The notes under the pieces: generated by a model
Database searches by the model: none
What the model was told of the DNA's origin: nothing
What the model saw: only the letters and a program-made list of their open reading frames with translations
In this document: piece after piece, positions 33,301 to 40,913 of the stretch
How positions within the stretch are numbered: the first letter of the stretch is position 1
Layout of the letters: each line of letters opens with the position of its first letter
Made by a program: the position numbers and the translations under genes
Origin: an uncultured Bacilli bacterium
Lineage (GTDB): Bacteria > Bacillota_I > Bacilli_A > RF39 > UBA660
Assembly: GCA_944372055.1 (NCBI GenBank)
Contig: CALVYF010000008.1
Location: 1-40,913, forward strand
Length of the DNA: 40,913 bases
Direction: 5' to 3'

Positions 33301-34002
33301 ATGGAAGAACAACTTTTAATGGCATATCGCGTAGTAGAAATTAACCATATAGTATATATAGTAGTCTTTCCTATCCCAGATCAAAAAGAAATAGAAAAGA
33401 AAAACTTTAAGTATCCTGACTATATAAAAGGACTATTATCAAAATTAAAAGAATTATCACAAGAAGAAACAATAAAAGTGTTAAATGAATGGTCAATTCC
33501 AAAGGAAATACATCCTTATGATATTGCTTTAGGAAGAATACAGATAGCATATGAAAAAGATTTACGTACGAAAGGTAGCGAGGAAATACTACCAGATATT
33601 TACACAGAACAAATGAAACAAGTAATAGAAGAATATAAAAGAAGCTATGAAATTGCTTTAGCTCTTCAACAAGAAGAAACGTTAAAAAAGAAATTTGAAA
33701 AAATTAAAAAGACAAGCCAAGAGCGATTTACTTCTTTTTTAGAAGGAACAACAGAAGTAAGAGACTTATACCTTTATGACTTAAGGAAAATGAACAAAAA
33801 TCCCAAACACAGAAAATTTAAAAGAATATTTTGTGCCAATCTAGATATGGGGATTCAAGATGAGTTAACAGAACTAGAATTAGAGACTATGACCTTACAA
33901 GAAATTTGGAGGTATAATAAAAGTTATTTAAAAAGAAAAGAAGAAAAATGCACTAAAAGAAAAATCAAGCAAAAGAAAACGCATCAAAGTAATCAAATGT
34001 AA
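33301..34002 (+). CDS. Hypothetical protein, 233 aa
   Basis: Not recognised. An N-terminal strand-rich segment (MAYRVVEINHIVYIVVFPIPD) leads to a long charged helical region (about 45-150) and a strongly basic end (KRKEEKCTKRKIKQKK) that could touch nucleic acid. The ribosome binding site contains seven consecutive G residues (GAGAGGGGGGG), rare in such AT-rich DNA. I start at ATG 33301; the in-frame start at 33247 lies upstream of the TATAAT box and inside the dinB terminator. It is transcribed alone. Confidence 0.65.
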   Translation: MEEQLLMAYRVVEINHIVYIVVFPIPDQKEIEKKNFKYPDYIKGLLSKLKELSQEETIKVLNEWSIPKEIHPYDIALGRIQIAYEKDLRTKGSEEILPDIYTEQMKQVIEEYKRSYEIALALQQEETLKKKFEKIKKTSQERFTSFLEGTTEVRDLYLYDLRKMNKNPKHRKFKRIFCANLDMGIQDELTELELETMTLQEIWRYNKSYLKRKEEKCTKRKIKQKKTHQSNQM

Positions 34003-34040
34003 ATTTCAAAATGCCAAGAGTAAAACAGAAAATAAAATAG

Positions 34041-34059
34041 GAGGAAAACCTCTTTTTTT
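34041..34059 (+). terminator. Probable terminator
   Basis: Short stem GAGG/CCTC around AAAA, followed by seven T residues; weak but well placed after the 233-aa orphan. Confidence 0.55.
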
Positions 34060-34060
34060 G

Positions 34061-34089
34061 TTGACGAAATCATTCTGCAACTATACAAT
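34061..34089 (+). promoter_or_regulatory. Promoter of first tandem paralogue
   Basis: TTGACG (34061-34066) and TACAAT (34084-34089), 17 bases apart. Confidence 0.7.
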
Positions 34090-34112
34090 GAAAATAGGGG
34101 ATGAAAAGTAGT

Positions 34113-34601
34113 ATGGAAGTATTAAAAAAAGTAAAAGTAGATAATGAAAAAATGTCAGTAATGAATAATTTATTAAGTGATAAAATTAATGAAGTTTTAG
34201 AAAATCAAAGACAGAGTGAATATTTAGAAGGAATTATATATGTTGGTAGTAATCATTTTAGACCAGAAGTAGAATTGACTTTTATTTGGAATGATGCAAA
34301 TATAGAGCCAGTAAAACTCTCTATGGAAGAAGAACAACAGATTAGGTTTGCAACAGGTATGGATATTAGAATAGAAAACATACCAGAATGGTATTATAGG
34401 CTAGAAGAAAGATTTCAAGATAGAATAGTGTCTCCTCGAGAATTTAATGCTAGAAATGGAATTATTTTATACGATAGAAATAATAGAACCAAAGAACTAC
34501 AAGCGGACCTACAGAATGATTCGTCATTAGATGAAATAGCATCATACTGGACGAGTGAAGTTTGCTTATTTAATCCACCAGTACAATATATTAGAAAATA
34601 A
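34113..34601 (+). CDS. Hypothetical protein, 162 aa, tandem paralogue 1
   Basis: Not recognised, but clearly related to the next gene. Both begin with an LKKV(K/Q)V...KM motif and a helix ending in LSDKINEVLEN or VSDEITRALEN. Both have a middle strand region with MDI and share the late motif (I/L)LYDRN followed by a helix and a C-terminal PP(V/I)QY. No membrane segment or catalytic motif is seen. I start at ATG 34113, which matches the paralogue's N-terminus and has GGGGATGA upstream; ATG 34101 is too close to that site. It has its own promoter, so the pair is not a simple operon. Confidence 0.72.
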   Translation: MEVLKKVKVDNEKMSVMNNLLSDKINEVLENQRQSEYLEGIIYVGSNHFRPEVELTFIWNDANIEPVKLSMEEEQQIRFATGMDIRIENIPEWYYRLEERFQDRIVSPREFNARNGIILYDRNNRTKELQADLQNDSSLDEIASYWTSEVCLFNPPVQYIRK

Positions 34602-34630
34602 TTGACTAGATTTTAAATTTTGTATAGAAT
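34602..34630 (+). promoter_or_regulatory. Promoter of second tandem paralogue
   Basis: TTGACT (34602-34607) begins at the base after the previous stop; TAGAAT (34625-34630) follows after 17 bases. Confidence 0.65.
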
Positions 34631-34659
34631 AGACAACAAGTAAAGGGAAGGTTTGGAAT

Positions 34660-35145
34660 ATGGGAAGTTTAAAAAAAGTACAAGTAGAACCATCAAAGAT
34701 GGAAATATTAAATGATATGGTGTCAGACGAAATAACCAGAGCATTAGAAAATGATTATTATGTTGAAGCTATAGAAGGTATCGTTGCAACTGCTACAGCA
34801 TGGGGGACACAACCAGAAAGAATCAATTTGTTATTTCTATATAATTCATATACACCAAAAAGAATTGAATGGAAAAATATAACAAATGAAGATATAGGAA
34901 TGGACATTCATACAGAAAGTGCGGATTTATGGGTACTAGAAGATGATGAAAAAAGACTTACTTTGCAAGATGATTATTCCTGGGAACAAGAAGTAAAATA
35001 TGGAACATTATTATATGATAGAAATGGAAATGTAGAAAAGTTACGTAAAAAATTATTGGAAGAAGGAACGAATGATATTGATTCCTGGAGGGGAATGTGC
35101 GAATTTGAACCTCCTATACAGTATAAAAAGAGAGCAAAAATGTAA
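34660..35145 (+). CDS. Hypothetical protein, 161 aa, tandem paralogue 2
   Basis: Not recognised; diverged duplicate of the gene at 34113. It has the same length and order of features: LKKVQVEPSKM start, acidic helix, hydrophobic strand INLLFLYN, MDIHTES, GTLLYDRNGN and a C-terminal FEPPIQY. The protein is acidic until its short basic tail. ATG 34660 follows AAAGGGAAGG. The last codons form the left arm of the terminator in front of the S10 operon. Function unknown; the pair may be a lineage-specific family. Confidence 0.72.
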   Translation: MGSLKKVQVEPSKMEILNDMVSDEITRALENDYYVEAIEGIVATATAWGTQPERINLLFLYNSYTPKRIEWKNITNEDIGMDIHTESADLWVLEDDEKRLTLQDDYSWEQEVKYGTLLYDRNGNVEKLRKKLLEEGTNDIDSWRGMCEFEPPIQYKKRAKM

Positions 35146-35168
35146 AAAAACGTATTTTGCTCTTTTTC
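35126..35168 (+). terminator. Terminator before the S10 operon
   Basis: AGAGCAAAA (35131-35139) pairs with TTTTGCTCT (35155-35163), with further A-T pairs outside and a T run. Confidence 0.8.
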
Positions 35169-35204
35169 TATGAAAAAAAACAAAAAATTTCTACAAAAAA
35201 ATGC

Positions 35205-35233
35205 TTGCATTTGTTGATATTCCTTGCTATAAT
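35205..35233 (+). promoter_or_regulatory. S10 operon promoter
   Basis: TTGCAT (35205-35210) and TATAAT (35228-35233) with 17-base spacing and an extended TGC before the -10. This is one of the best promoters in the window, as expected for ribosomal protein genes. Confidence 0.85.
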
Positions 35234-35239
35234 TAATTA

Positions 35240-35357
35240 CGTGTGACTGCTTAGATGTGCGAGGTTGTCGATACACCAGGTTAAGTTGTTAATTTGGTTA
35301 GCGGGTTATTTGCACGGAGCAAGTCTATACTAGATATAGGCGAAGGGAGGATTTTTA
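35240..35357 (+). promoter_or_regulatory. Structured 5' leader of the S10 operon
   Basis: About 118 untranslated bases precede rpsJ and are noticeably richer in G+C than the neighbouring spacers. GTGCGA (35257-35262) can pair with TTGCAC (35310-35315), enclosing smaller hairpins. GTCTATA (35323-35329) pairs with TATAGGC (35335-35341) just ahead of the GGGAGG ribosome binding site. A control element for ribosomal protein synthesis is likely from its place and folding, but no known leader class was identified. Confidence 0.55.
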
Positions 35358-35669
35358 ATGTCAACATCAAAAGTTCGTATTAGATTAAAATCATATGATC
35401 ATAGAATTCTTGATAATGCAGTAACTAAAATTGTTGAAACAATCAAAAGATCAGGTGGAGAAATCTCTGGTCCAGTACCACTACCAACTGAAATTGAAAA
35501 ATTCACAATTTTAAGAGCTGTTCATAAATATAAGGATTCACGTGAACAATTCGAAATGCGTACACATAAGAGACTTATTGATATCAAAAATCCTAGCAAG
35601 GAAACTATTGATGCACTAGCTCATTTAGATTTACCTAGCGGGGTTGATATTGAAATCAAAACAAAATAA
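35358..35669 (+). CDS. rpsJ: 30S ribosomal protein S10 (uS10)
   Basis: Small-subunit head protein that also pairs with NusB in antitermination. The 103-aa product has the usual core ([38 protein letters not shown]). The loop RAVHKYK is the Gram-positive form, with Lys at the position tied to tetracycline susceptibility in other bacteria. ATG 35358 follows GAAGGGAGG. It is the first gene of the S10 operon, behind a strong promoter and a folded leader. Confidence 0.98.
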   Translation: MSTSKVRIRLKSYDHRILDNAVTKIVETIKRSGGEISGPVPLPTEIEKFTILRAVHKYKDSREQFEMRTHKRLIDIKNPSKETIDALAHLDLPSGVDIEIKTK

Positions 35670-35684
35670 TAGGAGGAAACAATA

Positions 35685-36413
35685 ATGAAAGGAATCTTAG
35701 GTAAAAAAGTTGGAATGACTCAAGTGTTCACTAAGAACGGTAAGTTAATTCCAGTTACTGTAATTGAAGTTGAACCAAATGTTGTAACTCAAATTAAAAC
35801 AGTAGCAAACGATGGATATGATGCAATTCAAATTGCAACAGAAACTATCAGAGAAAAATTATCAAACAAACCAGCAATCGGTCATACTAAGAAAGCTGGA
35901 ACTGAACCTAAGCGCTTCTTAAGAGAAATTAGAGGAGTAAACGTTGAAGATTATACATTAGGTCAAGTAATTAATGTAGACATCTTCGAAGAAGGAGAAA
36001 TGGTTGACGTCAGTGGAATCAGTAAAGGTAAAGGATTCCAAGGTGTTATTAAACGTCATAACCAAAGCCGTGGACCTATGGGTCATGGTTCTCAATACCA
36101 TAGAGGTGTAGGTTCATTAGGTACTATGTTACCAATGCACGTTTTGAAAGGTAAGAAAATGCCTGGACAAATGGGTAATGTAGCAAGAACTGTTCAAAAT
36201 CTTGAAATTATTTCAGTAGATACTGAAAACAATGTAATCTTAGTTAAAGGTAATGTTCCAGGTCCAAAGAAATCATTAGTTATGATTCGTACTGCGGTTA
36301 AAAAACCAAATGTGAAAAAAGAAGCTGCTGACTTAGTTTCATACGAAGCACCAAAAGCTGAAGTTGAAGCTAATACAGAAGCAAACACACCTGCAGAAGA
36401 AACAGCAGAATAA
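35685..36413 (+). CDS. rplC: 50S ribosomal protein L3 (uL3)
   Basis: Large-subunit protein reaching towards the peptidyl transferase centre. The 242-aa product starts [14 protein letters not shown] and has the central [11 protein letters not shown]...[13 protein letters not shown] region with the loop near the catalytic site. The last 25 or so residues form an acidic Ala/Glu/Pro/Thr-rich extension beyond the usual end (about 210 residues), probably disordered. The ribosome binding site is AGGAGGAAAC. The 70 bases between it and rplD hold a long-range inverted repeat. Confidence 0.98.
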   Translation: MKGILGKKVGMTQVFTKNGKLIPVTVIEVEPNVVTQIKTVANDGYDAIQIATETIREKLSNKPAIGHTKKAGTEPKRFLREIRGVNVEDYTLGQVINVDIFEEGEMVDVSGISKGKGFQGVIKRHNQSRGPMGHGSQYHRGVGSLGTMLPMHVLKGKKMPGQMGNVARTVQNLEIISVDTENNVILVKGNVPGPKKSLVMIRTAVKKPNVKKEAADLVSYEAPKAEVEANTEANTPAEETAE

Positions 36414-36415
36414 AA

Positions 36416-36468
36416 TCATCACAGGAACAAATAAAAATGAAAATAAATAAAATAATGAAATGTGATGA
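36416..36468 (+). other. Inverted repeat in the rplC-rplD spacer
   Basis: TCATCACA (36416-36423) and TGTGATGA (36461-36468) form an 8-bp stem with a 37-base A-rich loop. The right arm directly joins the rplD ribosome binding site AAAGGAGG, so folding could affect its access. This is a suggestion from sequence only. Confidence 0.4.
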
Positions 36469-36483
36469 AAGGAGGAATCGTAG

Positions 36484-37110
36484 ATGAAAAAAGTAGAACT
36501 TTTAAATCTAAAAGGTGAAAAAGTAAAGGACATTAACTTAAATGAAAACGTATTTGGAATTGAACCAAATAAAAATGTTTTATATGATGCAATCATCTTA
36601 TCAAGAGCGTCATTAAGACAAGGAACACATAGTACTAAGAACAGAAGTGAAGTAAGTGGTGGCGGAAGAAAGCCATGGAGACAAAAAGGAACTGGACGTG
36701 CTCGTCAAGGTTCTATCAGAGCTGTACAATGGGTAGGTGGAGGAAGATATGGAACTCCAGTACCAAGAGATTACAGCAAGAAACAAAATCGTAAAGAAAG
36801 AAGACTTGCTATTAAGTCAGCTTTAGCTTATAAAGCACAAGAAAATGGAGTTATCGTATTAGAAAACTTAAACTTAGCTACACCAAAGACTAAAGATATG
36901 AAAGCTTTATTAGAAACATTAAAAATTGCTGATAAAAAAGTATTATTAGTAGTAAAAGAATTTGATGATAATATGATTTTAGCATCAAGAAACTTACAAA
37001 ACGTAGTATTAATTTCAGCAGATGAAATCAATGTATTAGATGTTGTAGGTACAAATGTAGTAGTATTTACACAAGATGCATTAAATGCTGTAGAGGAGGT
37101 GCTTAAATAA
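36484..37110 (+). CDS. rplD: 50S ribosomal protein L4 (uL4)
   Basis: Large-subunit protein whose extended loop lines the nascent-peptide tunnel; in several bacteria it represses its own operon. The 208-aa product has the conserved loop base [19 protein letters not shown] (about 59-77). The loop tip differs from Bacillus: RSPQWRGGGTVFGPTP reads [16 protein letters not shown] here with no length change. ATG 36484 follows AAAGGAGG. Its end overlaps the rplW start (TAATG). Confidence 0.98.
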   Translation: MKKVELLNLKGEKVKDINLNENVFGIEPNKNVLYDAIILSRASLRQGTHSTKNRSEVSGGGRKPWRQKGTGRARQGSIRAVQWVGGGRYGTPVPRDYSKKQNRKERRLAIKSALAYKAQENGVIVLENLNLATPKTKDMKALLETLKIADKKVLLVVKEFDDNMILASRNLQNVVLISADEINVLDVVGTNVVVFTQDALNAVEEVLK

Positions 37111-37394
37111 TGAAAGACACTAAATATTTAGAAATCATCAAGGCACCAGTTATTACTGAAAAATCAATGGCTGATAAAGAAAACGGAAAATATACATTCA
37201 AAGTTGATCCAAGAGCTAACAAAATTGAAATCAAAAATGCAATTGAAAAAATCTTTAATGTTAAGGTTACATCAATTAGAACAATTAATGTAAAACCTAA
37301 AAAGAGAAGAGTTGGTCGTTATACAGGATTAACGAATCGTACAAAGAAAGCAATTGTTACTTTAGCTGAAGGACAAACAATTGATCTTGGTTAG
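37110..37394 (+). CDS. rplW: 50S ribosomal protein L23 (uL23)
   Basis: Sits at the tunnel exit and is the docking point for trigger factor and signal recognition particle. The 94-aa product has APVITEKS near the start and the [19 protein letters not shown]...[12 protein letters not shown] block typical of bacterial L23. It starts on the last base of the rplD stop, with GAGGAGGTG inside rplD as ribosome binding site. Confidence 0.98.
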   Translation: MKDTKYLEIIKAPVITEKSMADKENGKYTFKVDPRANKIEIKNAIEKIFNVKVTSIRTINVKPKKRRVGRYTGLTNRTKKAIVTLAEGQTIDLG

Positions 37395-37410
37395 AAGGAG
37401 GAAATAAATT

Positions 37411-38241
37411 ATGGCAATTAAAACATATAAACCTACTACACCAGGTCGTAGAAAGATGAGTACTTTAGTAAATGAAGAAATTACAAAAAGTACTCCAGAA
37501 AAATCTCTATTAACTACTATTAAGAAAAATAGTGGACGTAACAATCAAGGTAAGATAACTGTTCGTCATCAAGGTGGCGGAGTAAAAAGAAAATATCGTA
37601 TCATTGATTTTAAGAGAAATAAATTAGAGGTACCTGGTACAGTAGCAAGTATCGAATATGATCCAAATAGAACAGCAAACATCGCATTAATCAATTATGC
37701 GGATGGAGAAAAAAGATATATTATTGCTCCAAAAGGACTAGAAGTTGGAATGACAATTGAAGCTGGAGCTAATGCTGATATCAAAGTTGGTAACGCATTA
37801 CCAATCATGAGTATCCCAGTAGGTACAATGATTCATAACATTGAATTACGTCCTGGAAAAGGTGGAGAATTAGCACGTAGTGCTGGTACTTCTGCACAAA
37901 TCTTAGGTCGTGAAGGAAAATATGTAATGATTCGTTTATCAAGTGGTGAACAAAGAAAAGTTTTAGGAACATGTATGGCAACAATTGGTGAAGTTGGAAA
38001 TGAAGATGCTTCACTAGTTAGAATAGGTAAAGCAGGACGTAAACGTCATATGGGTATTAGACCAACAGTTCGTGGTTCTGTTATGAACCCTAACGACCAT
38101 CCACATGGTGGTGGTGAAGGACGTGCTCCAGTAGGACGTAAAGCACCAATGACTCCATGGGGTAAACCTGCACTTGGATTAAAGACACGTAAGAAAAAAC
38201 AATCAGACAAATTCATCGTACGTCGTCGTAATAGTAAATAG
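37411..38241 (+). CDS. rplB: 50S ribosomal protein L2 (uL2)
   Basis: Primary large-subunit rRNA-binding protein near the peptidyl transferase centre and the subunit bridge. The 276-aa product begins [13 protein letters not shown] and has the conserved C-terminal [19 protein letters not shown] segment with the essential histidine, then [10 protein letters not shown]. Length is normal. It follows rplW after 16 bases with AGAAGGAGG. Confidence 0.99.
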   Translation: MAIKTYKPTTPGRRKMSTLVNEEITKSTPEKSLLTTIKKNSGRNNQGKITVRHQGGGVKRKYRIIDFKRNKLEVPGTVASIEYDPNRTANIALINYADGEKRYIIAPKGLEVGMTIEAGANADIKVGNALPIMSIPVGTMIHNIELRPGKGGELARSAGTSAQILGREGKYVMIRLSSGEQRKVLGTCMATIGEVGNEDASLVRIGKAGRKRHMGIRPTVRGSVMNPNDHPHGGGEGRAPVGRKAPMTPWGKPALGLKTRKKKQSDKFIVRRRNSK

Positions 38242-38258
38242 GAAAGGATGATTAAATA

Positions 38259-38525
38259 ATGGCAAGAAGTTTAAAAAAGGGACCTTATGTATTCGATAGA
38301 TTATTAAAAAAGGTTCAAGAATTAAATAAGTCTGGAAAAAAAGAAGTCATTAAAACATGGTCACGCCGTTCCACAATCTATCCTGATTTTATAGGACATA
38401 CATTTGCCGTTCACAATGGTAAAGAATTCATACCAGTATATGTTACTGAAGACATGGTAGGACATAAATTAGGTGAATTTGCATTAACTCGTAAATTCGG
38501 TGGACATGGTTCAGACAAGAAATAA
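38259..38525 (+). CDS. rpsS: 30S ribosomal protein S19 (uS19)
   Basis: Head protein of the small subunit that contacts uS13. The 88-aa product has [35 protein letters not shown] and [19 protein letters not shown], all standard. The ribosome binding site GGAAAGGATG lies in the 17-base spacer after rplB. Confidence 0.98.
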   Translation: MARSLKKGPYVFDRLLKKVQELNKSGKKEVIKTWSRRSTIYPDFIGHTFAVHNGKEFIPVYVTEDMVGHKLGEFALTRKFGGHGSDKK

Positions 38526-38551
38526 TTAAAAAATGACTAGGAGGGAAAGAA

Positions 38552-38887
38552 ATGGAAGCAAGAGCAATTGCTAAAGGACTTAGAGTATCACCAATCAGAG
38601 CTCGTCTAACAATTGACATGATTCGTGGTAAAAGTGTACAAGAAGCAGCTAACATTTTAATAAACACAACCAATAAGTCAGCAAGACTTATCAAAAAAGT
38701 TCTAGATTCTGCTATTGCAAACGCAGTTAATAATAACAATGCAGATGCTGCTACACTTTATGTAAAAGAAGCAAGAGTAGATGCTGGTCCTGTTATGAAA
38801 CGTCACTTTTTTGATTCACGTTCTCACATAGGACATAGAGATCATAGAACTAGTCACATTATTATCGTAGTGGCTACAAAAAACTAA
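38552..38887 (+). CDS. rplV: 50S ribosomal protein L22 (uL22) with an altered tunnel loop
   Basis: Large-subunit protein whose beta-hairpin forms the tunnel constriction with uL4. The 111-aa product is standard for residues 1-84 (RAIAKGLRVSPIRARLTIDMIRG, KVLDSAIANA) and at the end (RTSHI). Between KR (83-84) and RTSHI the 14 residues HFFDSRSHIGHRDH replace the nearly universal pattern (E. coli IMPRAKGRADRILK), with the same length but no identical position. No frameshift explains it, because the other frames contain stops. The ribosome binding site is TAGGAGGG. Identity is certain; the meaning of the loop is not. Confidence 0.96.
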   Translation: MEARAIAKGLRVSPIRARLTIDMIRGKSVQEAANILINTTNKSARLIKKVLDSAIANAVNNNNADAATLYVKEARVDAGPVMKRHFFDSRSHIGHRDHRTSHIIIVVATKN

Positions 38888-38902
38888 TAAGGAGGTTAAA
38901 AC

Positions 38903-39553
38903 ATGGGACAAAAAGTTAATCCTAATGGACTTAGACTTGGCATCAACAAAGACTGGGAAGCAAAATGGTATGCAAATAAAAAAGACTTCTCTAAAGTATT
39001 AGCTAAAGATATTGAAATCCGTAAATACTTAGAAAAGAACTTAAAAAATGCTGGTATTGCTAAAGTTGAAATCGAAAGAACTGCTAAAAGATGTGAAGTT
39101 GTAATCCATACTTCTAAACCAGGTGTCATGATTGGACGCGGTGGTGAAGAAATCGAGAAATTAAAGAAACAACTATCAAAGATTGCTGATGAAAATGTTC
39201 AAATCTCAATCGTTGATATTAAAAAAGCAGACATGAACGCTCAATTAGTTGCTGATTCAATTGCAAATCAAATTAGTAACAGAGCATCATTCCGTATGGC
39301 TCAAAAACGTGCAATTAGAAACGCTATGAAAGCAGGAGCTAAAGGAATTAAAACATCAGTATCTGGACGTTTAGGTGGTGCTGATATGGCACGTAGCGAA
39401 GGATACACAGAAGGAACTATTCCTCTACATACATTAAGAGCAGATGTTGATTATGCAACAGCAGAAGCTGATACAACATTTGGTAAAATTGGTGTAAAGG
39501 TTTGGATCTATAAAGGAGAAATCCTAAACAAGAAATCTAAGGGAGGTAATTAA
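38903..39553 (+). CDS. rpsC: 30S ribosomal protein S3 (uS3)
   Basis: Forms part of the mRNA entry channel of the small subunit. The 216-aa product has the N-terminal [12 protein letters not shown], a KH domain with [18 protein letters not shown], and the C-terminal [31 protein letters not shown] domain. AAGGAGG precedes ATG 38903. rplP starts two bases after the stop. Confidence 0.98.
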   Translation: MGQKVNPNGLRLGINKDWEAKWYANKKDFSKVLAKDIEIRKYLEKNLKNAGIAKVEIERTAKRCEVVIHTSKPGVMIGRGGEEIEKLKKQLSKIADENVQISIVDIKKADMNAQLVADSIANQISNRASFRMAQKRAIRNAMKAGAKGIKTSVSGRLGGADMARSEGYTEGTIPLHTLRADVDYATAEADTTFGKIGVKVWIYKGEILNKKSKGGN

Positions 39554-39554
39554 T

Positions 39555-39986
39555 ATGTTAATACCGTCAAGAACTAAATATCGTCGTGTTCATAGATTAC
39601 CTTACGAAGGAAGATCACGTGGAAATAGAACATTAAGTTTCGGAGAATATGGTCTTCAAGCAAAAGAAGGAGCTTGGATTACAGCTAACCAAATCGAAGC
39701 TGCTCGTATTGCTATGACTCGTTACATGAAACGTGGTGGTAAAGTTTGGATCAATGTTTTCCCACATATGCCACTTACTAGAAAACCAATCGGTACAAGA
39801 CAAGGAAAAGGTAAAGGTAACGTTGAAGGATGGGTTGCTGTTGTAAAAGAAGGAAAAATTCTTTTTGAAATCGCTGGAGTTAGTGAAGAAGTTGCTCGTG
39901 AAGCATTACGTTTAGCATCTCACAAACTACCAATAGCAACAAAATTTGTAATGAAAGAAAATGGTGGTGAAAATAATGAAGGTTAA
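39555..39986 (+). CDS. rplP: 50S ribosomal protein L16 (uL16)
   Basis: Helps place the A-site tRNA. The 143-aa product has [75 protein letters not shown] and the C-terminal [12 protein letters not shown], all typical. The ribosome binding site is GGGAGGTAAT, partly within rpsC. Its last codons overlap rpmC by 11 bases. Confidence 0.98.
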   Translation: MLIPSRTKYRRVHRLPYEGRSRGNRTLSFGEYGLQAKEGAWITANQIEAARIAMTRYMKRGGKVWINVFPHMPLTRKPIGTRQGKGKGNVEGWVAVVKEGKILFEIAGVSEEVAREALRLASHKLPIATKFVMKENGGENNEG

Positions 39987-40170
39987 AGAGATTAGAGAAT
40001 TAACAACTGAAGAAATTAATACAAAACTATTTGAAGCAAAACAAGAATTATTTAACTTACGTTTCCAACAAGCTACAGGAAACCTTGAAAAACCTTCTAG
40101 AATTAGAGATTTAAGACACACCGTTGCAAGAATGAAAACTGTTCTAAAAGAACGTGAAAGTAACGAATAG
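39976..40170 (+). CDS. rpmC: 50S ribosomal protein L29 (uL29)
   Basis: Small helical protein near the tunnel exit next to uL23. The 64-aa product has [48 protein letters not shown], standard for the family. I start at ATG 39976 (MKVKEIREL) after GGTGGTG; the frame beginning at 39961 adds only MVVKI and lies within rplP. Confidence 0.96.
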   Translation: MKVKEIRELTTEEINTKLFEAKQELFNLRFQQATGNLEKPSRIRDLRHTVARMKTVLKERESNE

Positions 40171-40181
40171 GAGGTTATATA

Positions 40182-40442
40182 ATGGAAAAGAAAATTAAAA
40201 GAGAATTAGTTGGAAAAGTAGTTAGCGCAACTAATGATAAGACAATAAGCGTTTTAGTTGAAACTTATAAAAACCATCCGTTATATCACAAAAGAGTTAA
40301 AAGCTCTAAGAAATATAGTGTACATGATGAAAAAAATATTGCTAAAGTTGGAGACACAGTTCGTATAGCTGAAACTAGACCAATGTCAAAAACAAAGCAT
40401 TTCTATTTAAAAGAAGTAGTAAAAGAAGCAGTTATTATTTAA
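40182..40442 (+). CDS. rpsQ: 30S ribosomal protein S17 (uS17)
   Basis: Early-binding small-subunit protein with an OB fold. The 86-aa product has [40 protein letters not shown] and [20 protein letters not shown], all standard. AGGAGGTTATAT precedes ATG 40182. Confidence 0.98.
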   Translation: MEKKIKRELVGKVVSATNDKTISVLVETYKNHPLYHKRVKSSKKYSVHDEKNIAKVGDTVRIAETRPMSKTKHFYLKEVVKEAVII

Positions 40443-40476
40443 CGCTTAGATGATTGGAAAGAAGGAGGAATAATCT

Positions 40477-40845
40477 ATGTTACAACAAGAAAGTCGTTTA
40501 AAAGTTGCTGATAACTCTGGTGCACGTGAATTATTAGTAATTCGTGTTCTAGGTGGAAGCAAAGTAAAAACAGGTAACATTGGTGATGTAGTAGTTGGAA
40601 CAGTAAAAAATGCAATTCCTAACTCACCATTACCAAAAGGAAAAGTTGTAAAAGCAGTTATCGTTCGTAGTCGTCAAGGCGTTCGTCGTGAAGATGGATC
40701 ATATATTAAGTTCGATGACAATGCTTGTGTTATCATTCGTGATGACAAGAGTCCAGTAGGTACTCGTATTTTTGGACCAGTCGCAAGAGAACTTCGTGAG
40801 AAAGATTACATGAAAATTGTTTCTTTAGCAAAAGAAGTACTATAA
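40477..40845 (+). CDS. rplN: 50S ribosomal protein L14 (uL14)
   Basis: Large-subunit interface protein and binding place of the silencing factor RsfS. The 122-aa product has [27 protein letters not shown] and the late [28 protein letters not shown], all standard. AGAAGGAGGAATA precedes ATG 40477. The S10 operon order rpmC-rpsQ-rplN-rplX is the usual bacterial one. Confidence 0.99.
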   Translation: MLQQESRLKVADNSGARELLVIRVLGGSKVKTGNIGDVVVGTVKNAIPNSPLPKGKVVKAVIVRSRQGVRREDGSYIKFDDNACVIIRDDKSPVGTRIFGPVARELREKDYMKIVSLAKEVL

Positions 40846-40860
40846 TGAGGAGGATAAATT

Positions 40861-40913
40861 ATGAACTTTAAAGTAGGAGATAAAGTTGTAGTTATCGCTG
40901 GTTCTGATAAAGG
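40861..40913 (+). CDS. rplX: 50S ribosomal protein L24 (uL24), 5' end only
   Basis: Seventeen codons remain before the window ends (MNFKVGDKVVVIAGSDK), the start of the KOW-type rRNA-binding protein L24. GAGGAGGATAAAT precedes ATG 40861, 15 bases after rplN. Position in the operon supports the call. Confidence 0.93.
   Translation, partial: MNFKVGDKVVVIAGSDK

Noticed and set aside
35146-35357. tRNA or other structural RNA gene before rpsJ
   Set aside because: No cloverleaf, TTCGA arm or CCA end can be drawn; the region fits an operon leader better. No tRNA or rRNA gene was found in the window.

Overview
The window looks like a low-GC Firmicutes chromosome (about 30 % G+C by eye), probably a Bacilli-type lineage close to the uncultured gut RF39/Erysipelotrichales-like groups. 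The support is AT-rich DNA, strong GGAGG-type ribosome binding sites, Gram-positive-type ribosomal proteins (uS10 carries the RAVHKYK loop seen in Bacilli), Spo0A, WhiA, YvcK and an FtsEX-hydrolase operon. TGA is used as a stop codon (for example at 6318-6320 and 33248-33250), so this is not a UGA-Trp Mycoplasma. The lineage assignment is an inference.

Layout. 64-2874: ftsE-ftsX-M23 hydrolase operon for septal or peripheral wall remodelling. 2913-10203: accessory block with a kinase-like protein, an 835-aa protein with a degenerate RNase II-type domain, a HAD hydrolase broken by one frameshift, a phosphoesterase, a GT8 glycosyltransferase and two orphans. 10327-13806: uvrB, an orphan and a radical SAM/SPASM enzyme. 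13869-15788: a 639-aa protein with an HExxH motif. 15937-21458: uvrA-lgt-yvcK-whiA. 21467-23809: clpP and a TGS-nucleoside kinase fusion, divergent. 23810-24383: a decayed TnpB insertion-sequence remnant. 24384-27842: gap-pgk-(GNAT-like)-tpiA. 27944-31602: spo0A, an AAA/DUF4143-type ATPase and gpmI. 31611-33250: an XRE regulator divergent from dinB. 33301-35145: three orphans, two of them tandem paralogues. 35205 to the end: promoter, leader and the S10 ribosomal protein operon from rpsJ into rplX, which runs off the window.

The order ftsEX - uvrBA - lgt - yvcK-whiA - clpP - gap-pgk-tpiA-gpmI is, from memory, the B. subtilis order in compressed form. The carbon-catabolite genes found among these in Bacillus (hprK, rapZ, crh, cggR) are absent here, and an insertion-sequence remnant lies where cggR would be. 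The S10 operon joined downstream of gpmI and dinB is a different arrangement.

The most noteworthy signals are: a perfect inverted repeat on the uvrA -35 box, 11 bases of which recur at the same position on the dinB -35 box (candidate SOS-type operator); the degenerate RNB protein; the HExxH orphan; the TnpB/right-end remnant; and replacement of the uL22 exit-tunnel loop, with changes in the uL4 loop as well. Several genes have a false upstream ATG created by their own TATAATG promoter box, so starts were revised for ftsE, the 9196-9567 orphan, uvrA, spo0A, dinB and others.
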